Positions 19,653 through 28,683 of a stretch of 64,000 nucleotides of DNA are shown one piece after another. The stretch's first letter is position 1; the number at the start of each line of letters is the position of its first letter. The stretch is from positions 1 to 64,000 of the forward strand of contig JABXHQ010000103.1 in assembly GCA_013373545.1 (NCBI GenBank), read 5' to 3'. The stretch is from Gammaproteobacteria bacterium. Lineage in GTDB: Bacteria > Pseudomonadota > Gammaproteobacteria > Enterobacterales > Kangiellaceae. Under the pieces are notes generated by a model. The model saw only the letters and a program-made list of their open reading frames with translations, had not been told where the DNA came from and ran no database searches. Made by a program: the position numbers and the translations under genes.

Positions 19653-20039
19653 ATCTTTTAACCTCACTAATTGAACAGCAGACGGTACAACTTTCGCCAA
19701 TTACGCAAAACCCAACGAATCGCGCCGGCTCATCTCCTTGATCCTAATCGAAAAAAATTAAATTGATGTAATAAATTGTGATTTAGATTTTAAATTCGTG
19801 ATCACATTCATTATATTGCTTTGCATTATCTGATAGGTGAGATAAAAGGTGGTTCAATCCGCTGATTTTTAACGCATTTCGTGATGATTGCTGCCGAGTT
19901 TGTCGAATCAATCGTGTCGTAACTTGGTAAAATGACGCTGCAGTCTTTACAAACTGTTTGATTTTTAAACAAAAAATATAATCGGCTAAAGGGTTTTCAT
20001 TAGTTAAAAAATTAGCGATAATGCGCGCTCTTTCGCTAT
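19653..20039. other. Gap before the SRP RNA gene
   Basis: No convincing gene in these 387 bases apart from the ffs promoter and 5' leader near the right end. An open frame on the minus strand runs through it and across ffs and is considered spurious. Confidence 0.5.
19994..20022 (+). promoter_or_regulatory. Promoter of ffs
   Basis: TTTTCA (19994-19999) and GATAAT (20017-20022) are separated by 17 bases. A start near 20030 would leave a short leader to be removed before the mature RNA 5' end near 20040. Confidence 0.5.
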
Positions 20040-20150
20040 GGGTACCCACTGGTTCCCTCGCAACGATAAGTCGCAAACCCCGCCAGGCCCGGAAGGGAGC
20101 AACGGTAGTGACCGACTCGTGTGCCGAGGTGTGGCTGGTGGGTCCCACCC
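20040..20150 (+). ncRNA. ffs: Signal recognition particle 4.5S RNA
   Basis: About 110 nucleotides closely matching bacterial 4.5S RNA. The apical domain has CAGGCCCGGAAGGGAGCA with the GGAA tetraloop, and the symmetric and asymmetric loops that bind Ffh. The right half includes CGTGTGCCGAGGTGTGGCTGG. The ends pair: GGG and ACCCAC (20040-20049, one bulge) with GTGGGTCCC (20138-20146). The RNA works with Ffh in targeting membrane proteins. It lies 140 bases before dnaX, the same neighbour as in many gammaproteobacteria. Confidence 0.95.
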
Positions 20151-20291
20151 GAAGCGCTTCCCATCTTTTGTTCAAAACTATCAAGCAACCTATTGAATTG
20201 GCTGAAAATTGCGCAAAAATCATTTTGTTAGAGATTCTCTTATATTCTGATTATAATGGCCCATTAGGTTTATTGATGATGTGTGGAGTTC

Positions 20292-22277
20292 ATGTCTTAT
20301 ACCGTTCTCGCTCGCAAGTGGCGTCCACAAAATTTCCAGCAGTTAGTTGGCCAGGAACATGTCCAGCGGGCAATTGTTAATGCCATCGAGCAAGAGCGTT
20401 TGCATCACGCCTATTTATTTACCGGAACCCGTGGTGTAGGCAAGACCACCATCGCACGAATTTTTTCTAAATGTCTTAACTGCGAGCAAGGAATCACGGC
20501 CACGCCGTGTGGTACCTGTGCCACTTGTGTCGAAATTGATCAGGGGCGCTTTGTTGATTTGCTAGAAATCGATGCGGCTTCGCGAACCAAAGTCGAAGAC
20601 ACTCGCGAGATTCTCGACAATGTGCAATATCGACCATCCCGTGGCCGTTACAAGGTTTACCTAATCGATGAAGTGCATATGCTATCGAATAGCAGTTTCA
20701 ATGCCTTATTAAAGACTTTGGAAGAACCACCTCCGCACGTCATATTTTTGTTAGCAACCACTGATCCGCAAAAGTTGCCGGTGACTGTGTTATCCCGCTG
20801 CTTGCAATTCCATCTTAAACGCATGTCACAAGAGCACATTGAAAGTCATCTTAGCCATATTCTGGAACAAGAGTCGATTGCGGTTGAAGAGGGGTGCTTG
20901 CCGATTATCGCGAAAGCGGCTGACGGCAGTATGCGTGATGCCTTAAGTATTTTGGATCAAGCGATAGCATTTGGCGCTGGCGCACTGAATTGTGGCGACG
21001 TGAGTGCGATGCTGGGGACCATCGATCATCGCTTTGTGCTGGATATCTTGACTGCAATGGCGCAACAAGATGGTGCTGCTGTTCTAGCGGTGGTCGAACG
21101 GATGGCGGAGTATAGCCCCGACTATCAACAAGTTTTGGCGGATATCATTTCAACTCTGCATCAAATGGCGGTACATCAATTGGTCGGCAGTGAAGTGCCG
21201 GAAGCAATTTTACAACTCTGTGAGGTAATGTCGCCGAATGATATCCAACTGTTCTATCAAATAGCGACCCATGCGCGCAAAGACTTACCGCTAGCACCAG
21301 AGCCGCGGGAAGGCTTTGAGATGGCTCTGTTAAGAATGATGGCTTTTCGGCCACAGCACGAAGCGACCGGTCAACCTCCGGCCGCGAAAAAAAAAAGTAA
21401 CGGCTTAATTGGCGCTGGCAACGGGTCAGAAACCTACGCGGCAGACTCGCGCTCATTACCGGCTACTACGGCACAATCGTCCACTCCTACCCACTCTGAA
21501 CTGAATGATGCGCAACATTCCGATCAAATGTTATCGACGCCAGCGGCTGTTGAATCCGAAAAAGTCGAGCAGAGCTCGGTAACGGCGTCCGCTGGGCAAA
21601 GCGCCTCGGCAGTGGAGTCTGCCCAAACGCCAACAGCTGAGCCAGCAGCAGAGTTAGCGCGTGCTGATACTGCTGACCCGACTGAGTCAGTGACTGCACA
21701 GAAAGAGCCGGATTCATCCAGCTCAGAAACGGAGCAAATGCCCAGCGCAAAACCGAGTGACGACTTATCTAGTGCTGCGCACTCGGCTACTGAACACTCA
21801 GCTATAAACGCGAAAGCCGCGACTAATAAGCCGATTGCTGAAAATGCTATTAAACCGGCATCCGTCGAGCGGGACTGGCAGCTGGAAGCGATTGCTGAGC
21901 CAGTGAATTGGCATGCCTTTATTCAGCAGTTACCGTTGACGGGAGCTCTGTTTCAAATTTTAAATAACTCAACCGTTGCCAGTATCGACGGAACCCGTGT
22001 TTGCCTTACAACTCGCGCATCGGTACAACACTTTATGACTGATTCAGCGCGAGATAAAATTACCGCGGATATTTCCACCGCAGTTAGGCAGTCGGTTAGC
22101 ATCGAGTTTGATTATGTGGATGAGCTTGCCAACACGCCAAAGGATATCAGTGAGCAGAATCATCTTGATTATTTAAATCAAGTGAAAGATGAGTTTTTAG
22201 CCAATCAAAATGTGCAATCGATCTTGTCCACATTTGATGCGCAAATTACAACCGATAACATTGAATTAAAGCAGTAA
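20292..22277 (+). CDS. dnaX: DNA polymerase III tau subunit (and gamma by frameshift)
   Basis: 661 residues, the clamp-loader ATPase that joins two polymerase cores. Start [15 protein letters not shown] aligns with E. coli; an in-frame GTG three codons earlier is discarded. Domain I has Walker [14 protein letters not shown], the zinc Cys cluster CLNCEQG, CGTCATC (residues about 63-80), DEVHML and the SRC finger. Domain III ends near residue 360. Residues 365-530 are a low-complexity Ala/Ser/Glu linker, followed by the tau-specific C-terminus. A run of ten A at 21387-21396 is followed by G and TAA in the -1 frame, so a 369-residue gamma form is likely. Confidence 0.97.
   Translation: MSYTVLARKWRPQNFQQLVGQEHVQRAIVNAIEQERLHHAYLFTGTRGVGKTTIARIFSKCLNCEQGITATPCGTCATCVEIDQGRFVDLLEIDAASRTKVEDTREILDNVQYRPSRGRYKVYLIDEVHMLSNSSFNALLKTLEEPPPHVIFLLATTDPQKLPVTVLSRCLQFHLKRMSQEHIESHLSHILEQESIAVEEGCLPIIAKAADGSMRDALSILDQAIAFGAGALNCGDVSAMLGTIDHRFVLDILTAMAQQDGAAVLAVVERMAEYSPDYQQVLADIISTLHQMAVHQLVGSEVPEAILQLCEVMSPNDIQLFYQIATHARKDLPLAPEPREGFEMALLRMMAFRPQHEATGQPPAAKKKSNGLIGAGNGSETYAADSRSLPATTAQSSTPTHSELNDAQHSDQMLSTPAAVESEKVEQSSVTASAGQSASAVESAQTPTAEPAAELARADTADPTESVTAQKEPDSSSSETEQMPSAKPSDDLSSAAHSATEHSAINAKAATNKPIAENAIKPASVERDWQLEAIAEPVNWHAFIQQLPLTGALFQILNNSTVASIDGTRVCLTTRASVQHFMTDSARDKITADISTAVRQSVSIEFDYVDELANTPKDISEQNHLDYLNQVKDEFLANQNVQSILSTFDAQITTDNIELKQ
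21387..21400 (+). promoter_or_regulatory. dnaX slippery A-run for gamma subunit production
   Basis: Ten A then G, in frame AAA AAA AAA AGT. A -1 shift, or one extra A from polymerase slippage, gives AAG then TAA at once. It lies exactly at the end of domain III. Confidence 0.75.
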
Positions 22278-22290
22278 AGAAGGTGACGAA

Positions 22291-22611
22291 ATGAAAGGTT
22301 TAGGCGGAATGATGAAACAAGCGCAGCAGTTGCAAGAAAAGATGCAACAAATGCAAGAAGAAGTCGCCAACATGGAGATCGTTGGTGAGTCGGGCGCCGG
22401 AATGGTTAAGGTGACAATGACCGGGCGCCATGATGTAAAACGGGTCGAGATTGATCCAAGCTTACTGCAAGATGATAAGGAAATTTTGGAAGATTTAATT
22501 GCAGCTGCGGTAAACGACGCAAACCGTCGTGTTGAATCTGAAACCCAATCACGTATGTCTTCGGTGACCCAAGGTTTGCCATTGCCTCCTGGGTTTAAGA
22601 TGCCATTTTAA
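22291..22611 (+). CDS. ybaB: YbaB/EbfC nucleoid-associated protein
   Basis: 106 residues, normal length. The N-terminal helix is [24 protein letters not shown], followed by the conserved [28 protein letters not shown] and the C-terminal [12 protein letters not shown]. It is a dimeric DNA-binding protein of broad effect. It lies between dnaX (13 bases before) and recR (2 bases after), the usual order, and AAGGTG precedes its start. Confidence 0.96.
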   Translation: MKGLGGMMKQAQQLQEKMQQMQEEVANMEIVGESGAGMVKVTMTGRHDVKRVEIDPSLLQDDKEILEDLIAAAVNDANRRVESETQSRMSSVTQGLPLPPGFKMPF

Positions 22612-22613
22612 TT

Positions 22614-23213
22614 ATGAGTGCTGGGCTGTTAGAAGATTTAATTGAAAGTTTGCGTTGCTTGCCGGGTGTCGGGCGTAAGAGTGCGCAACGCATGGCTTTT
22701 CAATTATTAGAACGTAATCGCAGTGGCGGCGAAAAATTAGCGCGCGTACTCAGCGATGCAATGACACAGATTGGCCATTGCCGGCAGTGTAAAAACTTTA
22801 CCGAAGCGGATCTATGCGATATTTGCGCAAATCACAAGCGTGACGCGTCAATTATTTGTGTCGTTGAATCGCCGGTGGATGTTTTAGCGATTGAAAACTC
22901 CGGTGCCTATCAAGGCCAATATTTTGTATTGATGGGACAGTTATCTCCGTTGGATGGAATTGGACCGGCCGAACTTGGACTCGACCAGCTTGAGCAACGT
23001 TTGCGTCAAGGGCAAGTTGTGGAAGTCATTTTAGCAACCAGCTCGACGCTCGAAGGTGAGGCTACCGCACATTACATACGTGAGTTGGTCGAAGCTTTTC
23101 AAGTGCCAGTGACACGCATTGCGCAGGGAGTGCCAATGGGCGGCGAGTTGGAATATATTGATGCTGGAACATTAGCGCGCTCAATTCAAGAAAGACGAAA
23201 AGTCGACTGGTAA
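22614..23213 (+). CDS. recR: Recombination mediator RecR
   Basis: 199 residues. Helix-hairpin-helix at the N-terminus ([20 protein letters not shown]), a four-Cys zinc finger ([16 protein letters not shown], about 56-72), a Toprim domain starting [13 protein letters not shown], and the C-terminal Walker-B-like region with [11 protein letters not shown]. RecR with RecO loads RecA at single-strand gaps. Last gene of the dnaX-ybaB-recR unit. Confidence 0.97.
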   Translation: MSAGLLEDLIESLRCLPGVGRKSAQRMAFQLLERNRSGGEKLARVLSDAMTQIGHCRQCKNFTEADLCDICANHKRDASIICVVESPVDVLAIENSGAYQGQYFVLMGQLSPLDGIGPAELGLDQLEQRLRQGQVVEVILATSSTLEGEATAHYIRELVEAFQVPVTRIAQGVPMGGELEYIDAGTLARSIQERRKVDW

Positions 23214-23338
23214 TATTAGCTATAAACCCCTTTCGTTTCATACTCAAATAAACTAAAAAGCATTGGTGCTAAGCCACAAAAATTGCCTTTAACTGCTATT
23301 ATTAGCGGTAGTATTGGGTAATCGTAATTGGAGTATCG

Positions 23339-23674
23339 ATGCTAACATACAAAGGGTTTGTGGCGCAGTTGGACTATCAACCCGAGACTGACCGTTTGAT
23401 CGGCGAGGTGGTAAATGCCCCCGACGTTATATTATTCGACGGAGTTAATCTTGTTGAGCTTAAGTTGCGCTTTAGTGAGGCGATTGACGATTATTTACTC
23501 ATGACCGCGGCCAATCCTCATCCACCCATAGCCCCTTTTATTGGACGGTACACGGTGTGTCTTGACCCTGAAGACCAGCAAAAGATTATGAATGCCGCTG
23601 AACGTGAATCGGTAGGTGTCACCCACTGGCTAAACCGAGAGGTTCAGTCGTTAATTAAAAATATGCCGAATTAG
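23339..23674 (+). CDS. HicB-family protein without a HicA neighbour
   Basis: 111 residues. The N-terminal half has the HicB partial RNase H-like fold (YKGFVAQLDYQPETDRLIGEVVNAPDVILFDG, then a helix ELKLRFSEAIDDYL). The C-terminal third (ADRESVGVTHWLNREV-like, residues about 85-105) looks like a ribbon-helix-helix DNA-binding segment. HicB proteins neutralise the HicA mRNA interferase, but neither flank has room for a HicA of about 60 residues. It is therefore an orphan regulator. It has its own ribosome site (GGAG) and short flanking gaps. Confidence 0.75.
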   Translation: MLTYKGFVAQLDYQPETDRLIGEVVNAPDVILFDGVNLVELKLRFSEAIDDYLLMTAANPHPPIAPFIGRYTVCLDPEDQQKIMNAAERESVGVTHWLNREVQSLIKNMPN

Positions 23675-23767
23675 ACCTCAACGCTTGAAAAATTTCTTAG
23701 CGTCCCCATTTTCCTCCTCTAGAAACCCACGAATTGAATAAACCGTTACTACCGGAGGATTTTGGCA

Positions 23768-25663
23768 ATGAGTGACACGCCAACGATGGAAAAACATAGC
23801 TTTCAAACAGAAGTTAAACAGTTACTGCACTTGATGGTACATTCTTTGTACAGTAATAAAGAAATTTTTCTTCGAGAGCTTATCTCCAATGCGGCGGATG
23901 CTGTTGATAAATTGCGCTTTAAGTCGCTGGATAATGCCGAGTTAATTGCGGATGACCCTGATTTTCGAATTCGAATTACCGCTGACGAAGCGGCCGGTAC
24001 TTTAACCATTAGCGACAATGGCATTGGTATGAGTAAAGCAGATTTAATTGCTAACCTCGGAACCATCGCAAAATCAGGTACTGCAGAGTTTTTAAGTCAG
24101 TTGTCGGGTGATCAGAAGAAAGACGCCAACTTGATCGGGCAGTTTGGGGTTGGTTTTTACTCGGGTTTTATTGTCGCCGATAAAATGGAAGTTGTTTCTC
24201 GTGCTGCCGGTACTAGTGAAGCCTGCCGCTGGATTTCAGCTGGAGAAGGTGAGTTCGAAATAGAGTCAACTGAGCGTGGACAACGCGGTACTGATATTAT
24301 TTTGCACTTAAAAGACTCGGAAAAAGAGTTTCTAAATGACTGGCGTTTACGCAGCATTATTGCCAAGTACTCCGACCATATTTCGGTTCCGGTTGAGATG
24401 CTAAAACCAGCTGAGCCTGCAGCAGAAGGAGAAGAACCGCAGCCTGCCACAGAGTTTGAAGCGGTCAACAAAGCCACTGCATTGTGGACACGCAGTAAAA
24501 CTGATGTGACCGATGAAGAATACAAAGAGTTTTATAAACATATTTCTCATGACTTTGCCGAGCCGTTGACTTGGGCCCACAACAAAGTTGAAGGTACGCA
24601 AGAGTATACGAGCTTGTTATACATCCCTAAAAACGCACCCTTTGACTTGTGGAATCGCGAACGCTCTCGTGGCGTTAAGCTCTATGTCCAACGGGTGTTT
24701 ATTATGGACGATGCCGAGCAATTTTTGCCGGTATATCTGCGTTTCGTTCGCGGTGTACTCGATAGCAATGATTTACCATTAAATGTTTCGCGTGAGATCT
24801 TGCAGGACAGCGGAGTTACCCAAAGTCTGAAAAATGCTTGCGTAAAACGAGTCTTGGGAATGCTTGAAAAGCTGGCTAAGAAAGATGCATCGGCTTATCA
24901 AGGTTTCTGGGATCAATTTGGCAACGTTTTAAAAGAAGGTCTTGGGGAAGACTTTGCCAATCAGCAAGCAATTGCTGGCTTGATGCGTTTTGCTTCTACC
25001 GAGCACGATACGTCACAACAGTCGGTTTCATTGGCTGACTATATTGAGCGGATGAACGATGCTCAAGATAAAATCTATTACATTACGGCGGAAAGTTTTG
25101 ATACCGCTAAGAACAGCCCGCACTTAGAGGTGTTCCGCAAAAAAGGTATCGAAGTTTTATTACTCAGCGATCGAATTGATGAGTGGGCCATGTCACACCT
25201 CAATGAATTTGATGGCAAACCATTGGTTTCGGTGACGCAAGGCGATTTGGATCTTGGCGAGTTAGAAGATGACGCCGAGAAAGAACAACGAGAAAAGGTT
25301 GAGCAAGAAAGCCAACCTCTGATTGAGCGCTTCAAAACTGTCTTGGGTGAACGAGTTAAAGATGTGAAGGTGACTCATCGCCTTACCGATTCTCCCGCTT
25401 GTGTTGTGTCTTCTGAGGGTGAAATGTCAGCGCAGATGGCTCGTTTAATGGCTGCTGCAGGTCAAGCCGCTCCGGATGTAAAACCCGTATTCGAGTTTAA
25501 TCCTGAGCATCCGTTAGTGACGCATGCCGCGCAGCAAGAAGATGGTGCGTTTGAAGACTGGGCTCTACTGCTATTTGATCAAGCGCTCCTTGCGGAATCG
25601 GGCTCGCTAAATGATCCCGGCACCTTTACCAGACGATTAAATAAGCTACTATTAAAGGCGTAA
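23768..25663 (+). CDS. htpG: Chaperone HtpG (Hsp90)
   Basis: 631 residues, close to the E. coli length (624). The N-terminal GHKL ATPase has [20 protein letters not shown] and GQFGVGFYS; the middle domain includes NVSREILQ; and there is a C-terminal dimerisation domain. A charged linker ([17 protein letters not shown], residues about 215-231) joins the first two. The ATG at 23768 has GGAGG nine bases before it; an earlier in-frame TTG at 23762 is rejected. Ends at a strong terminator. Confidence 0.97.
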   Translation: MSDTPTMEKHSFQTEVKQLLHLMVHSLYSNKEIFLRELISNAADAVDKLRFKSLDNAELIADDPDFRIRITADEAAGTLTISDNGIGMSKADLIANLGTIAKSGTAEFLSQLSGDQKKDANLIGQFGVGFYSGFIVADKMEVVSRAAGTSEACRWISAGEGEFEIESTERGQRGTDIILHLKDSEKEFLNDWRLRSIIAKYSDHISVPVEMLKPAEPAAEGEEPQPATEFEAVNKATALWTRSKTDVTDEEYKEFYKHISHDFAEPLTWAHNKVEGTQEYTSLLYIPKNAPFDLWNRERSRGVKLYVQRVFIMDDAEQFLPVYLRFVRGVLDSNDLPLNVSREILQDSGVTQSLKNACVKRVLGMLEKLAKKDASAYQGFWDQFGNVLKEGLGEDFANQQAIAGLMRFASTEHDTSQQSVSLADYIERMNDAQDKIYYITAESFDTAKNSPHLEVFRKKGIEVLLLSDRIDEWAMSHLNEFDGKPLVSVTQGDLDLGELEDDAEKEQREKVEQESQPLIERFKTVLGERVKDVKVTHRLTDSPACVVSSEGEMSAQMARLMAAAGQAAPDVKPVFEFNPEHPLVTHAAQQEDGAFEDWALLLFDQALLAESGSLNDPGTFTRRLNKLLLKA

Positions 25664-25670
25664 ACAATAT

Positions 25671-25698
25671 AAGCCCGGTTAAATCCGGGCTTTTTTTT
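25671..25698 (+). terminator. Intrinsic terminator after htpG
   Basis: Stem AGCCCGG/CCGGGCT with loop TTAAAT, followed by eight T. Textbook rho-independent form. Confidence 0.93.
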
Positions 25699-25732
25699 AC
25701 TGGTTAGTGGGACTATCGGGATGAATTTAGCG

Positions 25733-25764
25733 CTAGACCTTAGTGGAAAACAGATCGGGTCTAG
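25733..25764. repeat. Inverted repeat in the adk upstream region
   Basis: CTAGACC (25733-25739) and GGTCTAG (25758-25764) pair over 7 bases with an 18-base spacer, midway between the htpG terminator and adk. It might be an operator or hairpin of the adk leader; function unknown. Confidence 0.4.
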
Positions 25765-25869
25765 AGAAATCAATTAAAAGTGTCATAATTCGCTTGAGTT
25801 AGGGCAATGTGATCGGTATCTTACGACTACACGAAGACTATTTAAAAGATTTGGCGTATCCGACGATAG

Positions 25870-26556
<687 letters not shown>

Positions 26557-26581
26557 CCAGAGCGACTGAGCTGGTTAAAAA

Positions 26582-27553
26582 ATGAGTGATCACGAAAAAA
26601 CAGGTGTTCTGCTAGTTAATCTGGGAACGCCTGATGAGCCTACTTCCGCAGCTGTGCGGCGCTATCTTGGTGAATTTTTACATGACTACCGTGTAGTCGA
26701 CCTATCGCGTTGGATTTGGTGCCCGGTGCTTCATGGCATCATTTTGCGCGTACGCCCCCCTAAAGTCGCCAAACTTTACCAGTCGATCTGGACCGAGCAG
26801 GGGTCACCTCTCATGGTCACCACATCGCAGCAAGCGAAGCGCCTGCAACAACAATGTGAACAACTTGGGCTGAATTGTCAGGTTGAATTTGCGATGACGT
26901 ATGGCTCACCGGCGATAAAACCAGTGTTAACTCGATTAGCGAAAGCCTGCAAGCGCGTAATTGTTATTCCGCTGTATCCGCAATTTTCTTCCGCAACCAC
27001 TATGTCAGTGCACGACCGCATTGCAAAGGCATTAGCGGACGAGTGGAATATGCCTGCGATTGATTTTGTCCGCGATTATCATCAACATCCTAGTTATATA
27101 CGAGCTTTGGCTAACTCTGTGCGTGACAGTTGGCAAACACATGGCCAGAGTGACAAACTATTAATTTCTTTTCACGGCATACCCAAGCGTTACGCCGACA
27201 ACGGCGACAACTATCCGCAAGAGTGTCGTAAGACAGCTGAACTATTAGCCGAAGAATTACAACTCTCCGCTGAGCAGTGGATATGTTGCTTTCAATCTCG
27301 CTTTGGACGCGAAGAGTGGTTGCAGCCATATACCGATGAGACCATGGCAAAACTGGGCGAGACCGGTGGATCTTTGGACGTCATTTGCCCTGGTTTTGCC
27401 GCCGACTGTTTGGAAACACTTGAAGAAATTCAAGTTGAAAATCAAGAGATTTTTAAGCAGGCTGGCGGTGGAGAGTATCGATATATACCCTGTCTAAACG
27501 ATCGTGACGATCACATTCAATTGTTGTGCGAATTGGTTCAACAACATTTGTAA
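26582..27553 (+). CDS. hemH: Ferrochelatase
   Basis: 323 residues; inserts ferrous iron into protoporphyrin IX, the last step of haem synthesis, at the inner face of the membrane. Landmarks are LLVNLGTPDEPT at the N-terminus, YPQFSSATT, the catalytic ISFHGIPKRYADNGDNYPQEC (His near residue 200) and CPGFAADCLETLEEI with the conserved Glu near 280. No extra Cys-rich iron-sulfur tail is present. Probably co-transcribed with adk. Confidence 0.96.
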   Translation: MSDHEKTGVLLVNLGTPDEPTSAAVRRYLGEFLHDYRVVDLSRWIWCPVLHGIILRVRPPKVAKLYQSIWTEQGSPLMVTTSQQAKRLQQQCEQLGLNCQVEFAMTYGSPAIKPVLTRLAKACKRVIVIPLYPQFSSATTMSVHDRIAKALADEWNMPAIDFVRDYHQHPSYIRALANSVRDSWQTHGQSDKLLISFHGIPKRYADNGDNYPQECRKTAELLAEELQLSAEQWICCFQSRFGREEWLQPYTDETMAKLGETGGSLDVICPGFAADCLETLEEIQVENQEIFKQAGGGEYRYIPCLNDRDDHIQLLCELVQQHL

Positions 27554-27580
27554 TGATATGGTTAAGCGAGCGGTTGGCCG

Positions 27581-27889
27581 ATGCGTAAGCCTGATGTTTG
27601 CGTGACCTGCGGGCGCTTCACTGATTTGACTTTTCATCATTTGATCCCGCGCAAAATGCATCGGCGCAAGCGTTTCCAAAAGCTCTACAATACTGAGCAG
27701 CTCAATCAAGGTATTGCGATCTGTCGACAGTGCCATCGCGGCATTCATAAACAGTACGATGAAATGACTCTTGCAATGGAAAAAAATTCTTTGCAAAAGC
27801 TGCTCGATGATGCTCCACTCAGGCGTCACTTCGGCTGGGTCGCTAAACAAAAAATAAAACAGCCTAATGGTGGAAAGGAGACGAAATGA
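27581..27889 (+). CDS. HNH-type zinc-binding small protein
   Basis: 102 residues. Two Cys pairs (CVTCG near residue 8 and CRQCHRGIH near 47) bracket an FHHLIPRKMH segment, giving an HNH/zinc-finger arrangement like small HNH nucleases. The C-terminus is charged and helical. The start has weak ribosome pairing. It overlaps the next gene by 4 bases (ATGA), so they are coupled. Nuclease activity is suggested by the fold only; it could also be a structural zinc protein. Confidence 0.65.
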   Translation: MRKPDVCVTCGRFTDLTFHHLIPRKMHRRKRFQKLYNTEQLNQGIAICRQCHRGIHKQYDEMTLAMEKNSLQKLLDDAPLRRHFGWVAKQKIKQPNGGKETK

Positions 27890-28491
27890 AGCTTAATGGG
27901 TGGATTTGGTTTGGAGTTTTTATCAGTGTTCTCATTTGGTCCGGCGTGGCTCCAAAAGATTACTACACATGGGCATTAGAAGTTCTACCCGCGGTGATCG
28001 GAGCGCTGCTGCTTTGGATTACGCGCCAGCGATTTCCTTTGACTAGCTTACTTTACTGCTTGATTTTACTGCACTGTATTGTGCTAATGGTAGGCGGTCA
28101 TTATACCTATGCCGAAGTTCCACTGGGCGATTGGGTGCGCGACTGGTTGTCTGGAACTCGAAATAATTATGACAAGCTTGGCCACTTTATGCAGGGGTTT
28201 GTTCCAGCCATCTTAGCTCGAGAAATCTTAATTCGGCAGCAAGTGGTTAACTCCAGTGCTTGGAGAACGCTATTTATTATTGCGATTTGTTTAGGCTTCT
28301 CTGCATTTTATGAGCTAATTGAATGGTGGGTCGCTTTGCTATCCGATGAAGCGGCGGAATCGTTTTTGGGTACTCAAGGATATGCTTGGGATACTCAGTC
28401 GGATATGTTTTGGGCACTCATTGGTGCGACGACAGCGTTGCTCTCGTTAGCTCGCTGGCATGACTTACAATTGCAGCGATTAAAACCGTAA
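27886..28491 (+). CDS. DUF2238 (YjdF-like) inner-membrane protein
   Basis: 201 residues with about six hydrophobic segments. The family signature is clear: HYTYAEVPLG around residue 77, YDKLGHFMQGFVPAILAREIL around 100, YELIEWWVALLSDEAAESFLGTQGYAWDTQSDMFWALIGA in the last third. The conserved His, Glu and Asp within membrane segments suggest metal binding or proton use, but no function is established. Coupled to the HNH-like gene by a 4-base overlap. Confidence 0.85.
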   Translation: MKLNGWIWFGVFISVLIWSGVAPKDYYTWALEVLPAVIGALLLWITRQRFPLTSLLYCLILLHCIVLMVGGHYTYAEVPLGDWVRDWLSGTRNNYDKLGHFMQGFVPAILAREILIRQQVVNSSAWRTLFIIAICLGFSAFYELIEWWVALLSDEAAESFLGTQGYAWDTQSDMFWALIGATTALLSLARWHDLQLQRLKP

Positions 28492-28590
28492 GTTAAGGGG
28501 GTAAGCAGATTTTTGTATTGCGAACCTTAGGGTAAAAAGTTCGGCTCAGTAACGAGGCAGAATATCCGAGCCAACAATGTCTTTGCTAAA

Positions 28591-28622
28591 ATTGTCCTAA
28601 CTGTGTCAACAACTAGGACAAT
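28591..28622. repeat. Inverted repeat, 9-bp arms
   Basis: ATTGTCCTA (28591-28599) and TAGGACAAT (28614-28622) are perfect arms around a 14-base spacer in the gap between convergent DUF2238 and lon genes. Confidence 0.6.
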
Positions 28623-28649
28623 AATTGTGAAGACATTTCCCGGGTACTT

Positions 28650-28678
28650 AAGAAGTTTGCTATTCGGGCAAACTTCTT
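28650..28678. terminator. 11-bp hairpin downstream of lon
   Basis: AAGAAGTTTGC and GCAAACTTCTT pair perfectly around a 7-base loop, 5 bases past the lon stop. No T-run of useful length follows on either strand, so it may protect the 3' end or terminate only weakly. Confidence 0.5.
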
Positions 28679-28683
28679 GAGCG

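Noticed and set aside
19783-20223. 146-codon open frame on the minus strand
   Set aside because: It runs antisense across the whole SRP RNA gene and its promoter, has no recognisable domain and no ribosome site.
23214-23338. Possible hicA before the HicB-like gene
   Set aside because: The gap is too short for a HicA and no matching frame is present on either strand.
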